NCBI RefSeq assembly: GCF_003627075.1
Contig: NZ_CP032630.1
Coordinates: 620,001-684,000, forward strand
DNA length: 64,000 nucleotides
Direction of reading: 5' to 3'
Origin: Protaetiibacter intestinalis
GTDB taxonomy: Bacteria > Actinomycetota > Actinomycetes > Actinomycetales > Microbacteriaceae
In this document: positions 17,733 through 25,246 of the stretch, piece after piece
How the letters are laid out: every line of letters begins with the position of its first letter
Numbering within the stretch: the first letter of the stretch is position 1
The notes under the pieces: model-generated
Told to the model about the DNA's origin: nothing
The model's input: the letters and a program-made list of their open reading frames with translations, nothing else
Databases searched by the model: none
Program-made: the position numbers and the translations under genes

Positions 17733-17750
17733 GCGGGGCCGGCGCCCCGC
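17733..17750. terminator. Short hairpin between convergent genes
   Basis: GCGGGGC (17733-17739) pairs with GCCCCGC (17744-17750) around a 4-nt loop. It lies between the stop codons of the sensor-only LacI gene and the convergent secreted glycosidase gene and could serve both strands. Confidence 0.5.
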
Positions 17751-20660
17751 TCACCCCCTGCAGCGCACGCCGTCGAGGGTGAAGGCATCGGGTTCGGCGA
17801 TGCGCTTCGCGTTCGCGGTGCCGTAGACGAGGAACGTCAGGCTCCTGCCCGCCCGCAACGTCGCATCCCCCAGCTCGGCCTCGACGCGCGTGCCGTTCTG
17901 CGACACGCTCGCGCCGAGCCCCAGCAGCGCCGACTCGCCGCTGCCCGCGTGCCACGACAGCGAGCTCGCGGGAAGCGCCGCCGTGCCCGCGTTGCGGAGC
18001 GTCACGGTCGCGACGTAGCGCCCCGCGACGGTCGGGATCGCGCGCACCGAGACCGAGCACGTCGCGGTCTCCGCCGCGAGCAGGCCCGTGTTGCCGCCCT
18101 CGTCGATGAAGGTGCCCCACAGGTGGTTGCGGGCGTCGGCGGGCTCCGTGACACCGGAGACGCGCACGTCGCGGAAGCGGTGGTCGCCCCCGACGCGCGC
18201 CGCCACCGCATACGAGCCGGTGCCCTCGATGATCACCTCGCTCACCCGCAGGTCGTTGACCCAGTGGCTGCCGCTCACGAGGATGCCCTCGTAGCTGGAA
18301 TCGACGATCCGCGTGCGCTCGACGACGACGGGCGTCGTGATGTGGCTCGTGTCGGCGAACACCCAGATGCCGCCGAACGAGGTGCTCCAGTTGGGCTCCC
18401 AGCCTCCGCCGCGGAAGATGTCGTTACCCGAGACGACCGTCGTGCCCGAGAAGGGCACGGGGTTGAACCGCGTGCTCACGGCGATGCCCGCCGAGGCGGT
18501 GAGGGTGTCGCTGATCACCGAGTCGGAGATCCGGTTGGAGTCGCCTCCGTAGATCGCGGCCCCGTTGCCGAGCAGGGGCGACTGCACCGTGTTGTGCGCG
18601 AACACGCCGCGTGTGACGGCCCCGCCCGCCGACCACATCGCCATGCCGTCGTCGCCCGTGTTGCGCACGCTCGACTGCTCGACCCGCGCATCCGTGACCG
18701 CGCCGTGCAGGTGCACGCCGTCGGCGTAGCTGTCGCGGACGCGGAGCCCGGTCGCGAGGAAGCCGTCGGTTCCCGGGTCGACCCAGAGACCGGTCTTGGT
18801 GTGCTCGATCCAGACGTTCTGCACGAGCGAGCCCTGCCCGAAGGTGCCGGCGATGCCGGAGTCGGCGGTCCGGTCGTCACGGTGGCGGTTGTCGCCCGCG
18901 ATCATGAGATCGGCGATCGTCACGCCCGTGCCCATGCCGTACAGCCCACCCTTGCCCGAACGTCCCTCGAGCACCGAGTACCAGGGACCGGCACCGCGGA
19001 TCGCGACGTCGGCGAGGCGCACGAGCCCCGTGAGAGTGAAGGTGCCCTTCGGCACCCAGACGCCGGTTCCGGCGGCGGATGCGGCGTCGACGGCCGCCTG
19101 GATCGCGCCGGTGTCGTCGGCCCCGTCGCCTGCGGTCGCGCCGTAGTCGCGCACGTCGAGATAGCCGGCGGGCCTCGTGAACGCGGCCGCGCGCAGCTCG
19201 GTCTCGACGAGGTCGACGGTGTAGTCGATCGAGCCGGATGCCGCGGTCTTCACGAGCCGCAGGGTCGTGCCCGCCGGCAGCTTCGCGAAGGCCACCCGCG
19301 TCTCGTCGAAGAAGCGCTGGGCGCCGCCCTGGGCGGGGTCATTGCCGTAGGGGTAGGCGCCGTAGACCCAGGAGTAGCGGCTCGTGACCGGAACGTCGGC
19401 GACCTTCCGGGTTCCCGCGTACAGCGCGAGCGTGCCGTACTGACCCGCGCCGTCCGCGGTGTCGGGGATCGAGGCACGCAGCACGAGGGCGTCGGCCGGC
19501 TCCCGCAGGGTCCAGGCCACGTCGTCGCCGCGATCCGAGAGCACGACCGCCTGCCGACCGGATGCCTCGGCGGCGAGGTCGTGGAAGGCACGGCTCTCGG
19601 CGAGGACCTCGCCGCTCGTGAGCCCCTGCTCGGCCTCGTAGGAGCTGACGCCCAGGGTCGCGCCGCGCTCGGCGGGAGCCTCACCGCGCTGCAGCCGCAC
19701 GGCGTCGACCACGAGCGCCCCGGTGCGGGCGTCGCCGGTACGACGCAGCTCGAGGGTGCCGAGGCCCGCACGCAGCGGAATCGACACGGCGAGCTCGCGC
19801 CAGCCGCTGCCGCGTGGCAGCGTCACGGTGCCGAGCGGGAGACCGTCCGTCCCGAGCACGAGGCGCGCGGCATCCGGTCCCGTGTTGCGGTAGCGGATGG
19901 TGACGAGCTGCGCGCGGGCGTCGCGCGCGAAGGTCGTGACGACGAGCCGTGCGCGATCTGCCGCGAGGTCGATACCGCCGTCGGCGTTCACGGCGCCGTT
20001 CGCCGAGAAGGCGTCCTCCGCCTCGTAGACCTCCCCCCCACGCGGTGCCGAACGGGTGGCGAGGGACCTCGTCACGTCATCCCACCGCGTGTCGGGTCCG
20101 GCGCCGGGCACCTCGCCGGGATCGGTCGCGCCGCCACCGGGGGTGCCGAGGTCGCCGACCGTCGTGAGTGCGATCGCGTCGAGGTTGACGTTGCCCGTGT
20201 CGTCGGCGTCGAAGCGGAACGTGATCTCCTGCTCCCCCGCCGGAAGCTGCACGGTCTCCTGGTGGACGAACCACTGGCTCCAACCCGCCCCCACCGCGGA
20301 GGGAAGGGTGATCTGGCGGTCTTCGTCGCCGATCACCTGCGAGAGCGTCATGTCGGTGCCGAGCCCGTTCGCGTAGCGGAGGTTGAGGCCGTACTCGCCC
20401 TCCTCGGGAACGTCGACCGTGAAGGTGACCCCGGCCGTGCCCTGATGATCGATGACGAAGCCGTCGACGAAGCCGGTTCCGGAGTAACCCAGGTGGTCGG
20501 AGTTGATGCCGGCGCCGCCGAACAGGGCGGCGTCCTCCGCCTCGTATTCGAGGGCGTCGTCGGCGGCGGCCGGTGAGGCGACGGCGAGCACCGAGGCCGC
20601 GAGCGCGGCGACGGCGGCCGCGGAGATGAACCGGGGGATGCCGGTGACACGGGTCGACAA
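17751..20660 (-). CDS. Secreted modular GH87-like alpha-glucanase (CBM6/35 plus right-handed beta-helix)
   Basis: 969 aa. Signal peptide 1-34 (ending ASPAAA). Three carbohydrate-binding-like blocks starting YEAEDAALFGG (about 38), YEAEDAFSANG (about 211) and YEAEQGLTSGE (about 340). From about 490 a pectate-lyase-3-type beta-helix begins (YLDVRDYGATAGDGADDTGA). Candidate catalytic Asp residues D647 (YADGVH) and D670/D671 (NTGDDGMAMW) have the spacing +23/+24 that I recall for the Asp triad of GH87 alpha-1,3-glucanases, which argues for GH87 (mycodextranase/alpha-1,3-glucanase) over pectin cleavage. A C-terminal domain of about 100 residues follows. Start codon is TTG at 20660, fixed by AAAGGAGA 7 nt upstream. 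Its operator is shared with the GH13 importer operon, so it likely supplies that importer. Confidence 0.75.
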   Translation of the reverse strand: MSTRVTGIPRFISAAAVAALAASVLAVASPAAADDALEYEAEDAALFGGAGINSDHLGYSGTGFVDGFVIDHQGTAGVTFTVDVPEEGEYGLNLRYANGLGTDMTLSQVIGDEDRQITLPSAVGAGWSQWFVHQETVQLPAGEQEITFRFDADDTGNVNLDAIALTTVGDLGTPGGGATDPGEVPGAGPDTRWDDVTRSLATRSAPRGGEVYEAEDAFSANGAVNADGGIDLAADRARLVVTTFARDARAQLVTIRYRNTGPDAARLVLGTDGLPLGTVTLPRGSGWRELAVSIPLRAGLGTLELRRTGDARTGALVVDAVRLQRGEAPAERGATLGVSSYEAEQGLTSGEVLAESRAFHDLAAEASGRQAVVLSDRGDDVAWTLREPADALVLRASIPDTADGAGQYGTLALYAGTRKVADVPVTSRYSWVYGAYPYGNDPAQGGAQRFFDETRVAFAKLPAGTTLRLVKTAASGSIDYTVDLVETELRAAAFTRPAGYLDVRDYGATAGDGADDTGAIQAAVDAASAAGTGVWVPKGTFTLTGLVRLADVAIRGAGPWYSVLEGRSGKGGLYGMGTGVTIADLMIAGDNRHRDDRTADSGIAGTFGQGSLVQNVWIEHTKTGLWVDPGTDGFLATGLRVRDSYADGVHLHGAVTDARVEQSSVRNTGDDGMAMWSAGGAVTRGVFAHNTVQSPLLGNGAAIYGGDSNRISDSVISDTLTASAGIAVSTRFNPVPFSGTTVVSGNDIFRGGGWEPNWSTSFGGIWVFADTSHITTPVVVERTRIVDSSYEGILVSGSHWVNDLRVSEVIIEGTGSYAVAARVGGDHRFRDVRVSGVTEPADARNHLWGTFIDEGGNTGLLAAETATCSVSVRAIPTVAGRYVATVTLRNAGTAALPASSLSWHAGSGESALLGLGASVSQNGTRVEAELGDATLRAGRSLTFLVYGTANAKRIAEPDAFTLDGVRCRG

Positions 20661-20683
20661 TGCGATCTCCTTTGATCGGGGGA

Positions 20684-20737
20684 TGATTTAGCGATAAATC
20701 AGGTGGAACGCTAGACCTCGGCCGCGAGCGCCGTCAA
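20684..20737 (-). promoter_or_regulatory. Promoter and palindromic operator of the GH87-like gene
   Basis: TTGACG (20737-20732), 18 bp, TAGCGT (20713-20708), followed by the 18-bp perfect-type palindrome TGATTTAGCGATAAATCA (20684-20701) right after the start site. The core TTTAKCGMTAAA matches the operator at 16839-16858. The divergent lacI gene starts at 20772, making its product the best candidate to bind both. Confidence 0.7.
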
Positions 20738-20771
20738 GAGTGCTCCTAGGATGAGTCGCGGAGGTGCGCGG

Positions 20772-21791
20772 ATGACCGTCAAGCTGAGCGACATCGCGGA
20801 GGCGGCAGGCGTCAGCGTCATGACCGTGTCGAACGTCATGAACGGCAAGCGCGCCCGCGTCTCGCAGCAGACCATCGCCCGCGTGCAGGAGATCGCCGAC
20901 CGGCTGGGCTACGTGCCGAACATCCCGGCACGCAGTCTCGCGGCGTCCCGCTCCCACATCGTCGGCGCGCTCGTCCCGGTCGGCGAGAACAACAGCCTGC
21001 TCGTGAGCCCGCACACCGTCGCCGTTATCGGCGGCATCGAGCAGCACCTGCGCCACCACGGCTACCACGTGCTGCTGCGCGGCATCGAGCACGAGGGCGA
21101 GATCGGGCAGGCGATCCGCGGCTGGTCGCTCGACGGCGCGATCCTCGTCGAGTTCACGGACGCCGAGATCGACCGCATCCGCATCGACGGCGTGCCGCTC
21201 GTCGCGCTCGACAGCTACTCTGCGAACCCCCGCACGATCGGCGTGCGCACCGACGACCACCGTGGTGGCTGGATCGCGGGCGCCCTCCTCATGGATGCCG
21301 GCCATCGGCACGTGCTCTTCGCGGGACCGCCCTACGAGGGTATGGGCGTCGTCGGGCAGCGCTTCGAGGGCTTCCGCTCGGCCTGCCTCGCGGCGGGCAT
21401 CCCGCACGACGCGATCGGGTCCGAGCGCGTGCTCACAACCTTCGAAGACGGCCGCGAGCTCGGGAGGCGGCTGCGCCGGGACCACCCCGAGGTCACGGGC
21501 GTCTTCGCGACCGCCGACGTGCTCGCGATCGGCATCATGGCCGGTCTCGCGGAGTCGGGCGTCCGCGTCCCCGACGACGTCTCGATCGTCGGCTTCGACG
21601 ATCTCGACATCAGCGCCTACACCTCCCCGGGGCTCACGACGATCGCCCAGGACATGCCGGCGAAGGTGGCGGAGGCGGCGCGCATCATCCTCGACGAAAT
21701 CGAGAAGGGCGAAGGCCCGCGCGCGCCGGTGTCACTCGGCGTGCGACTCGTCGAGCGCGGGACGGTCGGGTCGCCGCGGGCATCGGCGTGA
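20772..21791 (+). CDS. LacI-family regulator of the alpha-glucan locus
   Basis: 339 aa. HTH at residues 3-29 (VKLSDIAEAAGVSVMTVSNVMN) and a complete sensor domain (LVALDSYSANPRTIGVRTDD, MDAGHRHVLFAGPPYEG, VPDDVSIVGFDDLDISAYTSPGLTTI). ATG at 20772 has GGAGG 8 nt upstream; an in-frame start at 20751 lacks one. It diverges from the GH87-like gene, whose operator TTTAGCGATAAA is the likely binding site, and the same core lies before the GH13 operon. Its sensor resembles that of the HTH-less protein at 16919-17728, so they may bind related ligands. A strong terminator follows. Confidence 0.85.
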   Translation: MTVKLSDIAEAAGVSVMTVSNVMNGKRARVSQQTIARVQEIADRLGYVPNIPARSLAASRSHIVGALVPVGENNSLLVSPHTVAVIGGIEQHLRHHGYHVLLRGIEHEGEIGQAIRGWSLDGAILVEFTDAEIDRIRIDGVPLVALDSYSANPRTIGVRTDDHRGGWIAGALLMDAGHRHVLFAGPPYEGMGVVGQRFEGFRSACLAAGIPHDAIGSERVLTTFEDGRELGRRLRRDHPEVTGVFATADVLAIGIMAGLAESGVRVPDDVSIVGFDDLDISAYTSPGLTTIAQDMPAKVAEAARIILDEIEKGEGPRAPVSLGVRLVERGTVGSPRASA

Positions 21792-21892
21792 GCACGCGGT
21801 TCGGGGTGCCGTTCACCGGCACCACGACCGTGCCGCGCAACACTTCGTGCTGATCGAAGCGACTTCCTCGACCTCTGAGGCGTCGGCGCGCG

Positions 21893-21933
21893 CGGTCGGC
21901 CCCGCATCCCGGACGCGGATGCGGGGCCGACCG
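21893..21933. terminator. Bidirectional terminator with a 17-bp perfect stem
   Basis: Arms 21893-21909 and 21917-21933 pair perfectly (core CGGTCGGCCCCGCATCC) around a 7-nt loop. It lies between the convergent lacI and CE15-like genes, only 4 nt from the stop of the latter. The rest of the gap (21792-21892) shows no recognisable gene. Confidence 0.75.
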
Positions 21934-21937
21934 GGTG

Positions 21938-24900
21938 CTATGCGACCGGCTGCCGACGGCGACGGACGAGCGAGAACCCGACCCCGCCCGCGCCCGCCGC
22001 GAGCAGGATCACCGCGATCCACCAGGTGGAGGCCACATCCGCTCCCGTCGCGCCCAGCGCGGCCGACGGGTCGGCCGCCAGGCGGATCTCGATGGAGTAC
22101 CACCCGATCACGGTCCCGTCGGCGGCCAGCACGGCGAGTCGATGCGAGCCGGTCTCGACGTCGTCGGGAATCGTGACGGCGATCGTCCCAGCCGCGCCCA
22201 CGGTCGCGCGACCGATCAAGCGGGGCGTCGAGAACAGCCATGCCTCGACGGCCTGGCCGGCGTGGCTCGCTCCGACGTGCACCGTGATCGTGTCACCCGG
22301 TGCCGCGGAGGCGGGGCCCGAGATCTCGTCCCGCGGCCCGGCGCCCAGCTGCTCCTCGGTGGGCGCATCCCGCACCGTGAGCGTCGCCTCGGCCGTCGCA
22401 TCCTGTCCAGCGACCGTCACCCGCACGAGGTACTCGCCCGCGGCAGGCACCGGGTCGAGGGCGAACCGCCCCTTCCAGGTGCCCGAGGGGTCCGCCTCGA
22501 GCGGCACGCTCGCGATCTCGTCTTCCCCGTCGAGGAGGGTCGCCGTGAGTTCGCGGTCGGCGAGGTTCGCCCCCGTCACGGACACGTCGACCGCTCCGGA
22601 CTCCCCGGCGATGATCGCGACGGGGTCGAGCGCGACCTCCATCGAGATGTCACGCGAGTGCATCCACGGGGCGATCGTCTCGAGCCCACCGAAGTAGCGA
22701 TCGTAGGCGCCATCCGCGAGGAAGGGATCCGTCGAAAGCGCGGTCGCCACCTCGGGCGTCATGGTGGATCCGTAGAAGTAGTGGTCGAGGTACTCGCTCG
22801 CACGCGCGCGGTGCGTCGCATCCTCACCGTGACCACCGCTGTCGCGGTAGTTGTACTTCACGAGGTCGTCGCCGTCATAGCCGAGCCACTCGTAGGTGAG
22901 TTTCGCCACCGTGAGGCTCAGGGCATCCCCCTCCGAGTTGTCGGCGTAGTCGTCGAGCGTGTGGTTGACGACGATCGCGCGCGGCGCCAGGGTCGCCACC
23001 AGGTCGTTCTGGTCGTACGGCAGGCGAAGGCCGTAGCCGTGCGCGCCGTCGACCCGCTCGTAGAAGTGGAACGGCTCGAGGAACCGCCGGAACAGCTCGG
23101 TCGTGCGCCCGGGGTTGTGACGGATCGTGTCGCCCATGACCTCGGAACCCGACGAGCTGCCCCACGCGTAGTCGTGCACCTCGGTCGAGGCGTACCGATA
23201 CGGGGCGGGCCCGGTCGAGCCGGCGGCGCTCGGCATCGTCACATCGATCCGGTCGTCGAAGACGCCCGACACGAACGCGTACTTCCCGTTGATCGAGAAG
23301 CCCGTGACCGCGAGGTCGTCCGCCGACACCAGCGAATCCGCGGTTCCGGCCCCGGCGAGATCGAGACCGTCCGCGACCGCGAGCTCGAGCGCGTCGATGG
23401 CGCGCGAGGCACCCCAGGCGGCCGCCATCTCGTTGCTGATCTCGTCGGGGTCGCCATCACGCGTGTACGGGAAGAAGGTACGGAACGTGCCCGCACGGGT
23501 GCCCCACGGGCTGTTCCGATCGTCGGTCGTGACCGAGGTCGGCACGTTGAGCACGGCGAAGCCCGCCGCCGTGTACTCGGGGATGTACCCGCCGAAGCTC
23601 AGCACCACGGGGACCGGACCCTCATGCCCGGACGCGGTCCGTTCCTCATCGCTCGGCAGGTACAGGTCGAACGTCATCGGCGCGGTCACCCCGCCATAGC
23701 TGATCGAGACCTCGATCCCGGGATGCGCCGGCGACGGCGGGATGATGCAGCCCCACCCCGGGAAGCACCAGCCGGGGTTCGCCGGCACCTCGGTGATCCC
23801 CGTGATGCTGAACGCATCGGGCGCGCCCGGCTTGTAGCCGTACTCGTAGAACTGGGCGAGGTCGAGCAGCTCCGCACGACGTCCGTCCTCACCCCACCAG
23901 TCGGCCGGCGAGGCGACCGCGCTGCCGTCGAAGAAGGTCCAGGGGTCGGGGAGGGTCAGCTGCTCAGGAAGGTCCATGGGGTCCGGATACCGGTCGTCGA
24001 CCCAGCGCAGGCCCGCGATCGCCTGCCGCAGCTGGGCGGCGGCGGCATCCACGCGCGCCTGCGCCTCGGCATCGGTCGCGGTCTCGGCGTCGAGCACCGC
24101 GTGACCGTTCGCGAGCGCTGCGTCGAGGGCGGCCTGGGAGTCGGCCGACCAGACGCCCTTGACGAGCGAGCTGGATTCGGCCCAGCGCAGCTGGTTGCGC
24201 AGATCCCAGTCGTCGAAGGCGAAGGCCGCATTCCCGTCCCAGCCGCCGAGGATCACGTTGCCCCAGTCCATCGGATGGTCCTGGCTGCTCGCGGGGTAGC
24301 CGTTGTCGGAATGGCTCCAGTAGACGCGGGCATCCCGAGCCGAGCCGTCGGCCGGGGAGTCGCCGATCATCGTCTCGATCCCGAAGCTGGTTCCGTTGAC
24401 GAGGGGCGCCCCCTGGATCTCGAGGGCGAGCTCGACGGTGTATCCCGTGGGGCCGTCGGTCACCGCGAAGTCGCGGATGCGGTTGCTGTACTCGCGGTTC
24501 CCGGTGAAGGCGTGCACCGAGCTGTGGTTCACGACGCCGGCGTTGGGGACATAGCTGAGCTTCCCGTCCCGCGAGACGGTGAACAGGCCGTCGTCGTCTT
24601 CGAACTTGTCGAGCTTGTCGTTCCAGAAGTCGAGGGCGAACTCGACGCCGTCGAAGTCGGTTGCGCTGCTGCCGCCCCATTCGGGCAGGGTCGCGTTGTA
24701 CGAAGGGGTGCCGTCCGCGACCTCGACGAGCAGATACAGCACACGCCCGTCCCACGTGGCGCGGAGCTGTCCGGAGGTGGCGCTCACGACGTCCGCCGTC
24801 GCCGCCCCGTTCTTCGCGTTGTCGATCGCTGCGGCGTCGGCAGGGTAACCCGCGTCCCGCACGCCGTCGACGACGATGGGGGAGCTGCCGTCGGGAAGTG

Positions 24901-25048
24901 CCGCGACGAACGTCGCCGTGAGGTTCTCGGCGGGGCTGGCGGGCGTCGCTGCGTGAGCTGCACCGAGGGGCACGGCGGTTGCCGCGAGCAGCCCGGCGAC
25001 AGCCCCGGCGACGAGTCGCCGGCGTCGTGTGGTGGTCGAGTACGTCAT
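21938..25048 (-). CDS. Large secreted CE15-like esterase with CBM9-like, FIVAR-like and wall-anchor parts
   Basis: 1036 aa. Signal peptide about 1-33. Order: CBM9-like beta-sandwich (about 45-290, with VVDGVRDAGYP), a short helical FIVAR-like repeat (about 305-365), an alpha/beta-hydrolase of glucuronoyl-esterase (CE15) type (about 380-810), Ig-like segments (about 830-990), a sortase-E-like motif LGATG at 998-1002, a membrane helix (about 1009-1028) and RRRR tail. Nucleophile candidate S585 in TGFSINGKYAFVSG and His H740 in DSGGHGED fit CE15, but the Arg usually next to the Ser (GxSRxGK) is missing. CE15 enzymes free glucuronic acid esters of plant polymers. A rhamnose-type operator lies upstream, tying it to the rha regulon. 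Start ATG 25048 follows AGGAGA. Confidence 0.75.
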   Translation of the reverse strand: MTYSTTTRRRRLVAGAVAGLLAATAVPLGAAHAATPASPAENLTATFVAALPDGSSPIVVDGVRDAGYPADAAAIDNAKNGAATADVVSATSGQLRATWDGRVLYLLVEVADGTPSYNATLPEWGGSSATDFDGVEFALDFWNDKLDKFEDDDGLFTVSRDGKLSYVPNAGVVNHSSVHAFTGNREYSNRIRDFAVTDGPTGYTVELALEIQGAPLVNGTSFGIETMIGDSPADGSARDARVYWSHSDNGYPASSQDHPMDWGNVILGGWDGNAAFAFDDWDLRNQLRWAESSSLVKGVWSADSQAALDAALANGHAVLDAETATDAEAQARVDAAAAQLRQAIAGLRWVDDRYPDPMDLPEQLTLPDPWTFFDGSAVASPADWWGEDGRRAELLDLAQFYEYGYKPGAPDAFSITGITEVPANPGWCFPGWGCIIPPSPAHPGIEVSISYGGVTAPMTFDLYLPSDEERTASGHEGPVPVVLSFGGYIPEYTAAGFAVLNVPTSVTTDDRNSPWGTRAGTFRTFFPYTRDGDPDEISNEMAAAWGASRAIDALELAVADGLDLAGAGTADSLVSADDLAVTGFSINGKYAFVSGVFDDRIDVTMPSAAGSTGPAPYRYASTEVHDYAWGSSSGSEVMGDTIRHNPGRTTELFRRFLEPFHFYERVDGAHGYGLRLPYDQNDLVATLAPRAIVVNHTLDDYADNSEGDALSLTVAKLTYEWLGYDGDDLVKYNYRDSGGHGEDATHRARASEYLDHYFYGSTMTPEVATALSTDPFLADGAYDRYFGGLETIAPWMHSRDISMEVALDPVAIIAGESGAVDVSVTGANLADRELTATLLDGEDEIASVPLEADPSGTWKGRFALDPVPAAGEYLVRVTVAGQDATAEATLTVRDAPTEEQLGAGPRDEISGPASAAPGDTITVHVGASHAGQAVEAWLFSTPRLIGRATVGAAGTIAVTIPDDVETGSHRLAVLAADGTVIGWYSIEIRLAADPSAALGATGADVASTWWIAVILLAAGAGGVGFSLVRRRRQPVA

Positions 25049-25127
25049 CGTCTCTCCTGATTCGGATACTTCGCTGTATCGCACGCTGTCCCCCGGCCGG
25101 GGGACCATGCCGACAGACACTACTGCA

Positions 25128-25153
25128 AGAAAGCGCTTTCTCGAAACGATTCA
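25128..25153. promoter_or_regulatory. Two adjacent LacI-type operators upstream of the CE15-like gene
   Basis: AGAAAGCGCTTTCT (25128-25141) is a perfect palindrome of the general LacI/cre form. Immediately beside it CGAAACGATTCA (25142-25153) differs by one base from the rhamnose operator TGAAACGATTCA. A possible minus-strand promoter overlaps them (TTTCGA ... TAGTGT, 18-bp spacer). Dual control by a rhamnose repressor and a second LacI protein is inferred. Confidence 0.55.
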
Positions 25154-25180
25154 ACGAATAAATCCAAGGCCGGGCCGGCG

Positions 25181-25223
25181 TTGCGCCGAACCACGCGCTC
25201 GGGCTACCCTTTGAAACGATTCA
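25181..25223 (+). promoter_or_regulatory. rhaEW-rhaB promoter with LacI-type operator
   Basis: TTGCGC (25181-25186), 18-bp spacer, TACCCT (25205-25210), then the perfect operator TGAAACGATTCA (25212-25223) at the expected start site. Same sequence as the operators of rhaI and rhaT. The promoter boxes are weaker than those of rhaI. Confidence 0.7.
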
Positions 25224-25246
25224 TACCATCAGCCAGAGGACCCACC

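Noticed and set aside
17751..20660. Pectate lyase or polygalacturonase
   Set aside because: The beta-helix start matches the pectate-lyase-3 superfamily, but the paired GDDG and YADG Asp spacing and the alpha-glucosidase/importer context fit GH87 better.
21789..21854. Short frame of 21 codons starting at the GTG overlapping the lacI stop
   Set aside because: Too short, no family and followed by a stop before the terminator; more likely chance or a relic.
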